A DNA stretch of 64,000 bases from Mycolicibacterium sp. MU0053 (GCF_963378095.1 NZ_OY726397.1:4340001-4404000), one strand, 5' to 3'; shown: positions 45,712-56,519, numbered from the stretch's first letter. Made by a program: numbers and translations. The notes: a model not told the origin generated them from the letters alone.

Positions 45712-46875
45712 GTGGGCCTGGAAGATCGCGCTGCGTTGACGGTGTTGCACACCGCGGTCACCCGGCCCGACGCCGACGAACTCATCGGGCGCTTCTACAC
45801 CTGCTGGTTCGCGATCGACCCGCCGGTGCGCGACCTGTTCCCGCCGGACATGGCGGGCCAACGCGCGCTGTTCGGTCAGGTGCTGGACTTCGTGCTGACC
45901 GAATTCATCGCCCAGCGCGCCGAGGAACCGGTGGCCTTCCTGGCCCAGCTGGGTCGCGACCACCGTAAATACGGTGTGACGCAGGAGCATTACGAAACCC
46001 TGGCGCATGCCCTGTACGCGACGCTGAGCAGCGACCTGTCCGACCGGTGGACCGATGAGGTCGACGACGCGGCCCGCCAGGCCATCAACTTCATCGCGGG
46101 GGTCATGAGCGGGGCGGCCGAGGCCGAGCCCGGCCCGGGCCGCTGGCAGGGCACGGTGCTGGAGCACCATCGGGTGTCGCGGGATCTGGCCGTGGTCCGG
46201 CTGCAACTCGACCACCCGCTGAACTATCTGCCGGGCCAGTACGTCAAGGTCGAGACGCCGCAATGCCCGCGGCGCTGGCGGTACCTGTCCCCCGCGATTC
46301 CGGCCCTGCCCGACGGGCGGATCGAGTTCCACATCCGCGCCGTCACCGGCGGACTGGTGAGCAACGCCATCGTGGCCGAGACCCGGCCGGGCGACCAGTG
46401 GTCGGTGTCGAGCCCGCACGGCGCGCTGGAACTCGACCGCGACGGCGGCGACGTCCTGATGGTGGCCGGCAGCACCGGCCTGGCGCCGCTACGCGCGATG
46501 ATCATGGACATGTCCCGGTTCGGGGTCAATCCGCGGGTGCACCTGTTCTTCGGCGCCCGTTATCCCTGCGAACTGTACGACCTGCAGACCCTGTGGCAGG
46601 TCGCGGCGCACAATCCATGGCTGTCGGTCACCCCGGTCAGCGAGTACGCGACCGACCCGCCGTGGGCCGCCGACTACCCGGATGTGGCGCCGCCGCGCGG
46701 CCTGCACGTGCGCCAGACCGGGCTGCTACCGGAGGTGGTGACCCGCTACGGCGGGTGGGGCGATCGGCAGATCCTGATCAGCGGCAGCCCCGCGATGGTG
46801 GCCGCCACCAAGTCCGCCCTGATCGCCAAAGGCGCTCCGGCGGAGCGCATTCAGTACGACCCGCCGTTCGGCTAG
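45712..46875 (+). CDS. Flavohemoprotein-type globin/FAD-NAD reductase, Rv0385-like
   Basis: A 387-residue protein. Residues 1 to about 130 are a globin with the proximal His84 in LGRDHRKYGVT. Then a ferredoxin-reductase FAD domain (LNYLPGQYVKVETPQ ... RWRYLSPAIP) and an NAD domain (VLMVAGSTGLAPLRAMIMDM; HLFFGARYPCELYDL; QILISGSPAMVAATKSALI). Type II flavohemoglobins of mycobacteria, such as Rv0385, differ from classic NO dioxygenases and may oxidise D-lactate. I cannot decide the reaction here. GTG 45712 lies 8 nt after TAGGAT, a leaderless start. Its TAG overlaps the hspR stop codon (46872-46875). Confidence 0.88.
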   Translation: MGLEDRAALTVLHTAVTRPDADELIGRFYTCWFAIDPPVRDLFPPDMAGQRALFGQVLDFVLTEFIAQRAEEPVAFLAQLGRDHRKYGVTQEHYETLAHALYATLSSDLSDRWTDEVDDAARQAINFIAGVMSGAAEAEPGPGRWQGTVLEHHRVSRDLAVVRLQLDHPLNYLPGQYVKVETPQCPRRWRYLSPAIPALPDGRIEFHIRAVTGGLVSNAIVAETRPGDQWSVSSPHGALELDRDGGDVLMVAGSTGLAPLRAMIMDMSRFGVNPRVHLFFGARYPCELYDLQTLWQVAAHNPWLSVTPVSEYATDPPWAADYPDVAPPRGLHVRQTGLLPEVVTRYGGWGDRQILISGSPAMVAATKSALIAKGAPAERIQYDPPFG

Positions 46876-47270
46876 CGCCGCGGCCGGCGCGGCTGCCAAA
46901 CCACCACCGCGGTGGAGGTCGCGGGCTTGGCGACCAGGTCGCGGCGCTGGCTGGCGCGCGCGGCCGCGAGTTCCTCGGCCAGTTCGGCGATCCGGGACTG
47001 CAGCGCCTCGACCTGGTTGGTCAGTTCGATGATCCGTTTGATACCAGCGAGATTGACGCCCTCGTCCTGGGACAACCGCTGCACCTCGCGCAGCAGGTCC
47101 ACATCGCGCTCCGAATAACGGCGGCCGCCACCGGAACTGCGGCGCGGCGACACCAGCCCCAGCCGGTCGTAGGTGCGCAGCGTCTGCGCATGCATACCGG
47201 CCAGTTCGGCGGCCACCGAGATCAGGAACGTGGCCGATTCCTTGCGTCGAGCATCGTCAGTTGCCGACAT
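46872..47270 (-). CDS. hspR: HspR, MerR-family heat-shock repressor
   Basis: A 132-residue MerR-family repressor. The winged-helix region is ATFLISVAAELAGMHAQTLRTYDRLGLVSPRRSSGGGRRYSERDVDLLREVQRLSQDEGVNLAGIKRIIEL, followed by a coiled coil (QVEALQSRIAELAEELAAARA) and a basic C-terminus. HspR binds HAIR sites with DnaK as co-repressor and switches off dnaK and clpB after heat shock. It is the last gene of the dnaK operon, 6 bp after dnaJ, which gives autoregulation. HAIR sites are seen at 51060-51080, 51005-51025 and 42477-42497. Confidence 0.96.
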   Translation of the reverse strand: MSATDDARRKESATFLISVAAELAGMHAQTLRTYDRLGLVSPRRSSGGGRRYSERDVDLLREVQRLSQDEGVNLAGIKRIIELTNQVEALQSRIAELAEELAAARASQRRDLVAKPATSTAVVVWQPRRPRR

Positions 47271-47276
47271 CGAACA

Positions 47277-48455
47277 TCACATCCGATTCCCGGCCCAGCC
47301 GGCCCGCGGATCGAAGCCGCCGGCGCGTTCGGCCGCGGCGTAGGCCTCCAGGGCCTCCAGCGCCTCGCCCTCGAGGTTCGGTGGCACCGCGACCTTCACG
47401 GTGACCAGCAGATCACCGTGGCCGCCACTGCGTTTCGGCACGCCGCGGCCACGCACCCGCAGGATGCGCCCGTCGGCGGTGCCCTTGGGCACCCGGACGC
47501 CGACCTTGCCCTCCAGCGTGGGCACCGAAAGGGTGGTGCCCAGCGCCAATTCGGCGAAGCTGACCGGGACCGTGACCGTCAGGTCGTCGCCGTTGCGGCC
47601 GAATACCTTGTCGGGGCGCACATGCACGGTGACATACAGGTCGCCCGAGGGCGCCCCGCGCAGTCCCGCTTCGCCCTGACCGGCCAGCCGAATACGCTGA
47701 CCGTCCTCGACACCGGGCGGGATGCGCACGTTGATGGTGCGGGTGCGGGTGGTCACGCCGGTACCGCGGCACTCATCGCACGGATGCTCGATGATCGAGC
47801 CGCTGCCGCGACATTCCGTGCACGGTTCGGAGAACCCGAAGGCGCCCTGGTTGCGGTTGATGACGCCGGCGCCGTTACAGCTGGCGCAGACCTTGGGGCT
47901 GGTGCCCGGCCGCGCCCCGCTGCCGTGACAGTTGGTGCACGGCGCCGGGCTGGTGAGCCGCAGCGGCATCGCCACGCCCTTGGTGGCCTCGAGGAAGTCG
48001 AGTTGGGTCTCGGTCTCCAGGTCGTTGCCCCGGCGCGGACGGCTGGGCCGCGGTTGCGCCCCGCGGCCGAACAACCCGCCGAACAGGTCGCCGATGTTGG
48101 TGCCACCGGTCTGCCCCGCCGCGTCGAACAGGTCGCCGAGGTTGAACTCGGTCCCGTCGGCGCCGTACCCACCGAATCCCGGACCCCCGTTGGTGAACCG
48201 GCGGCCGAAGCCGCCGCCCGCGAACAGCCGACGGGTCTCGTCGTACTCCTTGCGTTTGGCGTCGTCGGTCAGCACTTCCTTGGCCTCGGAGGCGGCCTTG
48301 TACCGCTCCTCGGCCGCCGGGTTACCGGGATTCCGATCGGGGTGGTGCTCGGCAAGGACCTTGCGCGCGGCGCGCTTGATCTCATCCTTGCTGGCGTCGG
48401 AGGTGACGCCCAGCTCCTTGTAGAAGTCCTTCTCAACCCACTCGCGTTGAGCCAC
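47277..48455 (-). CDS. dnaJ1: DnaJ co-chaperone
   Basis: A 392-residue type I Hsp40. The J domain has HPD at residues 38-40 (LAEHHPDRNPG), followed by a Gly/Phe-rich stretch (AGGGFGRRFTNGGPGFGGYG) and four zinc-binding CxxCxGxG repeats (CTNCHGSG, CASCNGAG, CTECRGSG, CDECRGTG), then two beta-barrel substrate domains. It delivers clients to DnaK and stimulates its ATPase. GTG 48455 has AAGGAGGTG upstream. It is 44 bp after grpE in the dnaK operon; the operon position marks it as DnaJ1. Confidence 0.96.
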   Translation of the reverse strand: MAQREWVEKDFYKELGVTSDASKDEIKRAARKVLAEHHPDRNPGNPAAEERYKAASEAKEVLTDDAKRKEYDETRRLFAGGGFGRRFTNGGPGFGGYGADGTEFNLGDLFDAAGQTGGTNIGDLFGGLFGRGAQPRPSRPRRGNDLETETQLDFLEATKGVAMPLRLTSPAPCTNCHGSGARPGTSPKVCASCNGAGVINRNQGAFGFSEPCTECRGSGSIIEHPCDECRGTGVTTRTRTINVRIPPGVEDGQRIRLAGQGEAGLRGAPSGDLYVTVHVRPDKVFGRNGDDLTVTVPVSFAELALGTTLSVPTLEGKVGVRVPKGTADGRILRVRGRGVPKRSGGHGDLLVTVKVAVPPNLEGEALEALEAYAAAERAGGFDPRAGWAGNRM

Positions 48456-48499
48456 TGCGCGTCACCTCCTTACCGGTGTTCATCTCGATGTCGTCTCAT

Positions 48500-49119
48500 C
48501 TACGATTCTGCGGGTCCATCCGGATCCGCAGCGGGAGGTTCGGTGTCCTCCGCGGTCGTGTCGGGGTTGTCGTCGGTGTCGATGACACCGACCATGGCAT
48601 GCCGCAGCACCTGCTCGCCGAGCCTGTAACCGCGGCGCATGACCGTCCCGATCACCGGCTTGGAACCGTCTCCCTCGTGCTGCACGGCCTCGTGCAGGTC
48701 GGGATCGAATTCGTCGCCCTCTTCACCGAATCCCTTGAGCCCCAGCCCCTCCAGGGTGTCCAGGAGCTTGTCGGAGACCGCCTTGAGCGGCCCCGTCTCC
48801 AGATCACCGTGGCTGCGGGCGCGGTCGAGGTCGTCGAGAATCGGCAACAGCTGGCCGACCACCGCTCCCTTGGCCCGTTCGGCGGCCACCTGCTGGTCGC
48901 GCAGGGCCCGCTTGCGGTAGTTGGCGAAGTCGGCCTGCACGCGTTGCAGATCGGCGATCAGCTCGGCGGCTTTGTCCTCCTCCGCGCTGCCCGCGGCCGC
49001 CGCCGGCTCCGACCCCTTTTCGGGGGCCGGGCCGGCGGTCGCCTCACGTACCTGACCGGTCTCGGGATCGATGCGCCGTTTGTCGGTGACGGTCACCGGC
49101 TCGTGCGGATCGTTTTGAC

Positions 49120-49123
<4 letters not shown>
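48500..49123 (-). CDS. grpE: GrpE nucleotide-exchange factor
   Basis: A 207-residue GrpE. An acidic, low-complexity N-terminus leads into the long dimerising helix ([53 protein letters not shown]) and the beta domain ([40 protein letters not shown]). It exchanges ADP for ATP on DnaK. The GTG start overlaps the dnaK stop by 4 bp (49120-49123), coupling their synthesis. Confidence 0.96.
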
Positions 49124-50973
<1,850 letters not shown>

Positions 50974-51004
50974 AGTTACTGCCTCCTGTATAGCTTCAAT
51001 AGGA

Positions 51005-51025
51005 TCTGAGTGAACCTCGCTCAAG
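51005..51025. promoter_or_regulatory. Second HAIR-like element at dnaK (promoter-proximal)
   Basis: TCTGAGT-N7-GCTCAAG keeps the exact 7-bp spacing and the GAGT/CTCAAG core of HAIR, with two mismatches in one arm. It lies 35-55 bp upstream of the dnaK start codon, near the expected transcription start. Confidence 0.65.
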
Positions 51026-51047
51026 CCTGCTACCGCTGACGCCTGCT

Positions 51048-51080
51048 TGTCAACTCATAGTTGAGTCTGATGCACTCAAG
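51048..51080. promoter_or_regulatory. dnaK promoter -35 and upstream HAIR element
   Basis: GTTGAGT-N7-ACTCAAG (51060-51080) is a near-perfect HspR operator. A consensus TTGACA -35 lies just downstream on the minus strand (51053-51048), followed by a weak TAGCAG about 15 bp on. Two HAIR sites on either side of the promoter suit repression by HspR-DnaK. Confidence 0.8.
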
Positions 51081-51183
51081 TTATCAATACCCCCAACGGG
51101 TCGGTCGCGGGATTTGTTCCCGGTGCCCCCGCGCGATCGTCGCCGCGACCCCGCCGCTCCCCCGGCACCCCGCGACAGTGCGA

Positions 51184-51217
51184 TTTCATCCGCGAAACGC
51201 CGACCTGCCGGATGAAA
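51184..51217. repeat. Inverted repeat, intergenic
   Basis: TTTCATCCG (51184-51192) and CGGATGAAA (51209-51217) are perfect 9-bp arms with a 16-nt loop. The flanks are partly symmetric too (TGCGA / CTGCGC). It lies in the 493-bp stretch between dnaK and the next gene and may be a dispersed intergenic element or an RNA hairpin. I see nothing else in 51081-51249. Confidence 0.5.
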
Positions 51218-51249
51218 CTGCGCTCTCGCGCGTCGGCCCTGCCGCCGGA

Positions 51250-51431
51250 ATGGGTCGCACGGCGCCGCCGGTGCAGGCGACCGTCGGCTACAACGAGGCC
51301 GCCCACCGCAGCCGGCTGACGATCTTCGAAGCCCAGCACATCGTGCCGGACCGATCGCCGAGGCGTGGCTGCCGTTCCATCTGCCGATGAGCTATCACGG
51401 GGTATTCACCAGCGGCATCGCGGTGCACTGA
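51250..51431 (+). pseudogene. Possible decayed gene fragment
   Basis: Two adjacent stretches in different frames have protein-like composition: VGYNEAAHRSRLTIFEAQHIV in one frame, then, after a shift near 51350, IAEAWLPFHLPMSYHGVFTSG ending IAVH and a stop at 51429-51431. Joined by a one-base frameshift they could be the C-terminal end of a lost gene. I recognise no family. The region otherwise lacks a start and ribosome site. Confidence 0.25.
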
Positions 51432-51466
51432 AAGCGCTCCGCCAGGGTCACTGCCGGAGGAACATT

Positions 51467-52195
51467 GTGCAGATGAACTCGACGGAGGTCGACGAGATCG
51501 CGGCGGGCATCTACCGCATTTCGACCTGGATACCGGGCATCACCGAGAACGGTTTCACGTTCAATCAGTTCCTGCTGACCGGTGATGAGCCGCTGCTTTT
51601 CCACACCGGTCAGCGTTTTCTGTTCGCGCAGGTATCCGAGGCAGTCGGACGCGTCCTCGGCGGGCGACCGCTGCGCTGGATCTCCTTCGGCCACCTGGAG
51701 GCCGACGAATGCGGAGCGGTGAATCTGTTTCTCGCGACCGCACCCCAGGCCGAGGTCATCCACGGTCCGCTGGCCTGCATGCTGTCGCTGACGGATATGT
51801 GCGATCGGCCCCCGGTGGTGGCGCCCGACGACGATGTGCACGATATCGGCGGGCATCGCCTGCGGTTCCTGCCGACCCCACACGTTCCGCACAACTGGGA
51901 AGCGGGGCTGTGGTTCGACGAGACGACCTCGACACTGCTGGCCGGAGACCTGTTCACCCACACCGGACGCTGTCCCGCCTTGACCGAATCCGATTGCGTT
52001 GCACCGGCCCTGGAGGCCGAGCAGATTTTCCACGCCACCGGACTGACGACGAATCTGGTGCCGACACTGACGGAGCTCGCAGCCTTGCGTCCGGCCACGT
52101 TGGCCGTCATGCACGGTGCATCGTTCTCCGGCGACGGGTCGGCGCAGCTGCAGGCGCTGGCGGATGGCTATTCCGGGATGCTCACGGCCTCATGA
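51467..52195 (+). CDS. Metallo-beta-lactamase-fold protein, flavodiiron (ODP)-like
   Basis: A 242-residue MBL-fold protein. The first metal motif is H-x-E-x-D (H76, E78, D80 in GHLEADE), the pattern of flavodiiron oxygen-reductase domains, which bind two irons, not zinc. Further ligands come from PTPHVPHNWEAG, LLAGDLFTHTG (Asp) and VMHGASFSG (His). There is no flavodoxin domain, so it is a stand-alone di-iron or di-zinc hydrolase/oxidoreductase. The GTG at 51467 follows GGAGG by 6 nt; an ATG 6 bp later is the alternative. It ends overlapping the opposing DUF488 gene by 6 bp. Confidence 0.82.
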   Translation: MQMNSTEVDEIAAGIYRISTWIPGITENGFTFNQFLLTGDEPLLFHTGQRFLFAQVSEAVGRVLGGRPLRWISFGHLEADECGAVNLFLATAPQAEVIHGPLACMLSLTDMCDRPPVVAPDDDVHDIGGHRLRFLPTPHVPHNWEAGLWFDETTSTLLAGDLFTHTGRCPALTESDCVAPALEAEQIFHATGLTTNLVPTLTELAALRPATLAVMHGASFSGDGSAQLQALADGYSGMLTAS

Positions 52196-52744
52196 GGTCT
52201 GCTCCTCCGGCGGATAGCTGACCCGCTTCCCGTCGACCCGCGCGAACGACGTCAGCACGTGCCTGCGCGCATTTGTCGCCGACATGATCTCCACGGCCGG
52301 CACCCCGCGCGCCTCGAGCGCGTCGGCCACCAGCGACCGGTGGCAGCGCCACGGCACCGCCTCGGCGCACATGATCGCGGTGCGCCCGGACTCGGCGCCG
52401 GCGACGAGTTCGGCTACCGCAGCGGCGAACTCGTCGGTCTGCATGTAGTCGGCGTAGCCGCGGAAGCTCTTGTTGCGCCACGCGCTGTTGGGGGAATCCT
52501 TGCGCGCATGCCGCAGCCCGCCTAGCGCGGGCATCGGTACGTATGCGATGCCGGCCGCCGGCAGGGACTCGGCCAGCTCGTCGGCGTTGAACTGTGGGTT
52601 GTGCCGCGACCGGGGAATGGTCCGAATGTCGGCCAACCGCTCGATGCCGTAGCCGTGCAGCAACGCGACGAACTGCTCCGAGGGCAGCGTCGAATGCCCG
52701 AGCGTGAAGATCGCATCGGGGGGCCACGACGGTTCGGGCGCCAC
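52190..52744 (-). CDS. DUF488 protein
   Basis: A 184-residue DUF488 protein: FTLGHSTLPSEQFVALLHGYGIERLADIRTIPRSRHNPQFNADEL at the start and a conserved CAEAVPWRCHRSLVADAL near the end, with two Cys and His that may bind metal or nucleic acid. The family is widespread and functionally undefined. GTG 52744 lies 6 nt after TATCCT on the minus strand, so it is likely leaderless. It diverges from the lipoprotein gene at 52830. Confidence 0.87.
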   Translation of the reverse strand: MAPEPSWPPDAIFTLGHSTLPSEQFVALLHGYGIERLADIRTIPRSRHNPQFNADELAESLPAAGIAYVPMPALGGLRHARKDSPNSAWRNKSFRGYADYMQTDEFAAAVAELVAGAESGRTAIMCAEAVPWRCHRSLVADALEARGVPAVEIMSATNARRHVLTSFARVDGKRVSYPPEEQTS

Positions 52745-52829
52745 GGGCGCAGGATAGCCCCGGCTACGGCTTCGTAAACATCATTAGCCACAGGTTTCAC
52801 TCCCGCACCACCGCGGGTACCGTGAGGCC

Positions 52830-53381
52830 ATGGTCTCCAGGCTGGCGTTGGCCGGCACCGCGCTGCTCGCCACGTTTGCGTTGGTGAGCTGTAGCAACGT
52901 CACCGACGGCACGCCGGCCTGCCCGGGCTGCGGCACCCACGCCGAACCCGAGTTCCCCACCGCGCGCCCGCCGGTGCCGTCGCCGACCACCCCGACGCCG
53001 GCGCCCGGCCCGACCGCCACGGCCGCACCGCCCTCGGGCACCGAGACCCTGCCGGCCGATGCCCAGGGCTACGTGTTCGTCCAGACCAAGTCCGGCAAGA
53101 CCCGCTGCCAACTCAACTCCGAGGCCGTCGGCTGCGAATCGCAGTTCGAGAACTCCCCCGACGTCGACGGCCACCCCGCCAACGGCGTCAACGTCACCTC
53201 GTCCGGATCGGTGCGCTGGATCCTCGGCAACCTCGGCAACATCCCGGCGATCACCCTGGACTACCGCGATTACAGCGCGCAGGGCTGGACCATCGCCGCC
53301 AGCGCGGAGGGCACCCGCTTCACCCATCAATCCACCGGCCACGGGATGTTCGTCGCTGTGCAGGGCGTCGAGACGTTCTGA
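52830..53381 (+). CDS. Small lipoprotein with Pro/Thr-rich linker
   Basis: A 183-residue exported protein. The signal peptide MVSRLALAGTALLATFALVSCSN has lipobox LVSC, so Cys21 is the lipidated residue. A Pro/Thr-rich spacer of about 40 residues follows, with a CPGCG pair, then a compact domain with a Cys pair (TRCQLNSEAVGCESQ) ending GHGMFVAVQGVETF. The domain resembles the mycobacterial LppP/LprE-like group with unknown function. ATG 52830 lies 6 nt after TACCGT. Same strand and 18 bp before the F420 oxidoreductase gene, which has its own -10. Confidence 0.82.
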   Translation: MVSRLALAGTALLATFALVSCSNVTDGTPACPGCGTHAEPEFPTARPPVPSPTTPTPAPGPTATAAPPSGTETLPADAQGYVFVQTKSGKTRCQLNSEAVGCESQFENSPDVDGHPANGVNVTSSGSVRWILGNLGNIPAITLDYRDYSAQGWTIAASAEGTRFTHQSTGHGMFVAVQGVETF

Positions 53382-53399
53382 TCCGCCTAGGCTGGGGGC

Positions 53400-54332
53400 A
53401 TGGATTTTCGGGTATTCGTCGAACCTCAGCAGGGCGCCAGTTACGCCGATCAGCTCGCCGTCGCCAAAGCCGCTGAATCACTTGGGTATTCGGCTTTCTT
53501 CCGCTCCGACCACTACCTCGCCATGAGCGGCGACGGCCTACCTGGCCCCACCGATTCGTGGGTCACCCTGGCCGGGCTCGCGCGCGAGACCAGCACCATC
53601 CGGCTCGGCACCATGGTGAGCTCGGCAACCTTCCGCTACCCCGGCCCGCTGGCCATCTCGGTGGCCCAGGTCGACGAGATGAGCGGCGGCCGGATCGACC
53701 TCGGCCTCGGCACCGGCTGGTTCGAGGACGAGCACACCAGCTACGGCATCCCGTTCCCGTCGCTGCGGGAACGCTTCGAGCGGCTCGGCGAACAACTCGA
53801 CATCCTGACCGGGCTGTGGACCACCCCGACCGGGCAGACCTTCGACTACACCGGCGCGCACTACACGGTCGCGGACTCGCCCGCGCTGCCCAAACCCGCC
53901 CAGCGTCCGCATCCGCCGATCATCATCGGCGGCAAGGGCGCCAAGCGCACCCCCGCCCTGGCGGCCAAACACGCCGCGGAGTTCAACGTCCCCTTCGATT
54001 CGCTGGACGTCATCAAGACCCAGTACGGCCGGGTCGCCGAGGCCGTCACCCAGGCCGGCCGCGAACCCGACTCGATGACCTATTCGGCGTGCTTCGTGGT
54101 GGCGGCCGGGCGCAACGACGCCGAGGTGGCCCGCCGCGCCCAGGCGATCGGGCGCGAGCTCGACGAACTGCGGACCAACACGCCGCTGGTCGGCACCCCG
54201 GCCGAGATCACCGACCGGCTCGCACCGTTCGGCGAGGCCGGCGTGGAACGGGTGTACCTGCAGGTGCTCGACCTGTCCGATCTCGACCACCTGGAATTGT
54301 TTGCCGACGGGGTTGTCGCTGCGCTGCGCTGA
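53400..54332 (+). CDS. LLM-class F420-dependent oxidoreductase
   Basis: A 310-residue luciferase-like protein: MDFRVFVEPQQGASYADQLAVAKAAESLGYSAFFRSDHYL, IRLGTMVSSATFRYPGPLAISVAQVDEMSGGRIDLGLGTGWFEDEH and PPIIIGGKGAKRTPALAAKHAAEFN are typical of mycobacterial F420-dependent TIM-barrel enzymes. Substrate unknown. It is a different subgroup from the LLM protein at 13290. ATG 53400 is 6 nt after TAGGCT, so it is predicted leaderless. Confidence 0.88.
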   Translation: MDFRVFVEPQQGASYADQLAVAKAAESLGYSAFFRSDHYLAMSGDGLPGPTDSWVTLAGLARETSTIRLGTMVSSATFRYPGPLAISVAQVDEMSGGRIDLGLGTGWFEDEHTSYGIPFPSLRERFERLGEQLDILTGLWTTPTGQTFDYTGAHYTVADSPALPKPAQRPHPPIIIGGKGAKRTPALAAKHAAEFNVPFDSLDVIKTQYGRVAEAVTQAGREPDSMTYSACFVVAAGRNDAEVARRAQAIGRELDELRTNTPLVGTPAEITDRLAPFGEAGVERVYLQVLDLSDLDHLELFADGVVAALR

Positions 54333-54359
54333 CGGCCGCGGCCGTTACTATCGGAGCCC

Positions 54360-54965
54360 GTGGCCCGTAACGACACTCCTGACGACGAGTTCTACAGCGA
54401 CCCGACCCGCGCGGCCAACTACGGCGGCGACAGCGGCGGCCAGGCCTACAGCGAGCTCCCCCCGGAGCCGCCGGTCCCGCCCGCCGATTACGGCTACCCG
54501 ACCGGCTATCAAACCGGCTACGGGCAGGCGCCCGAACCGCCGACGCCGTGGTACCGCAAACCCGCCGCCCTGGTGGCGCTCGGCGCGGCGGCCGCCTTGC
54601 TGCTCGCGCTGGCCATCTACGCCATCGTGCAGTTGACCGGCGATTCCTCGAGCCCGACCGACGCCACCACCACCACGACGACGACGCCGACCACCACCGC
54701 GGCCCCGACCGAGACCGGCGGCACGCAGGCCCCGGCGCCGGCCCCGGTCCCCGGCGAGACGCTCACGGTCACCGAAACGCCGCCGCCGATCGAGGAGCCG
54801 CCCGCCGAGGAGACCACCACCACGACGACCGAGGCGCCCACCACCACCGAGGAGCCGACGACCACCACGGCACCGCCGACGGAGACGGTGACCGAGACCG
54901 AGACGGTGCGGCCGACCTGGACCCGGCCCACCCTGCCGACGCTGTTCCCGCGCCCCGGCGAGTAG
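54360..54965 (+). CDS. Single-pass membrane protein with Thr/Pro-rich tail (PWxxxP-TM type)
   Basis: A 201-residue protein from GTG 54360, 8 nt after TACTAT. It has an acidic, Tyr/Gly/Pro-rich N-terminus (about 60 residues), the juxtamembrane motif PWYRKP, one transmembrane helix (ALVALGAAAALLLALAIYAIVQL) and an outside tail of about 105 residues that is mostly Thr, Pro and Glu, ending LPTLFPRPGE. Such tails are usual targets of protein O-mannosylation in mycobacteria. It converges on iniC-like (stop codons 1 bp apart). The same plan occurs in the proteins at 56520 and 61042, so these form a family tied to the ini cluster. Function unknown. Confidence 0.8.
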   Translation: MARNDTPDDEFYSDPTRAANYGGDSGGQAYSELPPEPPVPPADYGYPTGYQTGYGQAPEPPTPWYRKPAALVALGAAAALLLALAIYAIVQLTGDSSSPTDATTTTTTTPTTTAAPTETGGTQAPAPAPVPGETLTVTETPPPIEEPPAEETTTTTTEAPTTTEEPTTTTAPPTETVTETETVRPTWTRPTLPTLFPRPGE

Positions 54966-54966
54966 G

Positions 54967-56460
54967 TCAGTAGCCGCGCGCGGCGAACAGGGCCACCAGT
55001 GCCTCGGCGCTGCGCACCGCGGCGCGACAGGCGCGGGTGGTGAACGGATCGTTGAGCGGATGCTCGGCGCGGCGGCGCCACCGCTGCGCGGCCGCGAACG
55101 CCGCCCGCGGCCCGTCGTAGGGTTCCTCGGCGGTCAGCCCCAGCCGGCTGGCCGCATCCGTTCCCGACCCGCCGATGATCCGGCGCAGCGACACGATCTC
55201 GTCGTCGGTCAAAGTGGTTGGTCGCGAACGTAGTTGGCTGAGCAGCCGCAGCTCTTCGAACGCGTGCGTGTCGGCCAGCAGCGGATCGATGTCGGCAATG
55301 ATGTAGGGCGTCGCCCGGATCGGGTGCACCTCGACGAACCGGCGCAGCGCGAGCATCGCGGTGTGCGCCTTGAGCAACTCGGAGCGCTGCGCGAACTGCT
55401 GATCGATGACGTCGCGCAGCGCCACCAGCCCGCTGCGCTCGAGCAGTTCGTCGGCCAAACCCACCGAATCGCCGATCCCCGAGCGCAGCACCGCGATCGA
55501 GATCCGGATGCCGAACATCCCGAACCGGTCGAGCAGCGCGGCGCGGGTGGCGGCGTCGACGGGCAGGGTCTGGTCCTCGCGCACGAACCGGTCCACGCTG
55601 AGCATGGCCTTGTTCAACTCGGCCGCGTCGACCCCGGCGAGCTTCTCCAGCGCCACGAACTCGCTCTGGCGCAACGTGCGCGCGGTCAGCGCCAACAACC
55701 CGGACACCGGCACCACGGCCTGACAGATGCCGGTCTTGTCCATCTCGGTGGTGAATCGTTGCGCGACATCGTTGGCCGAGAGCATCGCGTCGATCCGGCC
55801 CGCCCCGATTTCGTCGGCGCGCGAGGCCACCCCGATGACGCCCAGCGCCCCGGCCGATCCGCCGACCAGTTCACCGATCTGCTTGAGCAGCGCGATGTCG
55901 GCGGCGTTGAGGGTGCGCAGCAGGAACACCACCGCGTCCACCCGCGGCACCCCGTCCTCGGGTACCAGTAGCCGCAGCGTGCGCTCGGAGACGTCGCGCG
56001 ACAGCGACGACGTCCCGGGGGTGTCGATGATCGTGGTGTCGATCAGTTCCGCGGCCGGCCACTCCACGTCGAGCCCGGCCACCTCGGCGGGGTCCAGCGC
56101 CGCGAGGTCGAAGGTCAGGCCGCGGTCCTCGGCGTCGCGGCCGATCGGCACGTTCGCGCGGCGCCCGCCGTAATAGTTGGCGGTCACCTTGGGCGTGGGA
56201 CCGTGCCGGAACCAGGTGACGATCCGGGTGGCCTCGGTGGCGTCGGTGGGGGCGATGTTCTCCCCGACCAGCGCGTTGACCAAGGTCGACTTGCCGGCCT
56301 TGAGCGTCCCGGCCAACGCGATGCGGATGGGCTCGTTGAGCTGCCAGCCGATCCGGTCGAGTTCGCTGAACACGTCCGGGCGCTGCTGATAGGCGGGTTC
56401 GCCCTGATAGGCGCGGATCGTTCCACCCAGGATCGCGCGCACCTGATCGCTAGTGCTCAT
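54967..56460 (-). CDS. iniC: Dynamin-like GTPase, IniC-like
   Basis: A 497-residue dynamin-family GTPase. The P-loop is GTLKAGKST (residues 51-59), switch Thr is in IAPTDATEATRIVT, and the G3 motif DTPG is in IDTTIIDTPGTSSLSRD. The remaining 300 residues are helical stalk. Length matches M. tuberculosis IniC (493). Ini proteins are induced by isoniazid and other cell-wall inhibitors; IniA folds as a bacterial dynamin that remodels membrane. Unlike the M. tuberculosis operon, a plus-strand gene separates it from iniA-like, so it must have its own promoter in the 59-bp gap at 56461-56519. Confidence 0.85.
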   Translation of the reverse strand: MSTSDQVRAILGGTIRAYQGEPAYQQRPDVFSELDRIGWQLNEPIRIALAGTLKAGKSTLVNALVGENIAPTDATEATRIVTWFRHGPTPKVTANYYGGRRANVPIGRDAEDRGLTFDLAALDPAEVAGLDVEWPAAELIDTTIIDTPGTSSLSRDVSERTLRLLVPEDGVPRVDAVVFLLRTLNAADIALLKQIGELVGGSAGALGVIGVASRADEIGAGRIDAMLSANDVAQRFTTEMDKTGICQAVVPVSGLLALTARTLRQSEFVALEKLAGVDAAELNKAMLSVDRFVREDQTLPVDAATRAALLDRFGMFGIRISIAVLRSGIGDSVGLADELLERSGLVALRDVIDQQFAQRSELLKAHTAMLALRRFVEVHPIRATPYIIADIDPLLADTHAFEELRLLSQLRSRPTTLTDDEIVSLRRIIGGSGTDAASRLGLTAEEPYDGPRAAFAAAQRWRRRAEHPLNDPFTTRACRAAVRSAEALVALFAARGY

Positions 56461-56519
56461 CGGTTCATTGAGTTTACGGGCCGCGCCGCGGCGCGGGTTC
56501 GCGGCTAGGATCGGCGCCC

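Noticed and set aside
56481..56496. Perfect 16-bp palindrome CCGCGCCGCGGCGCGG between iniC-like and the 56520 gene
   Set aside because: Built only of CG/GC steps and expected occasionally at this GC content; kept as a weak operator possibility, not reported as a feature.
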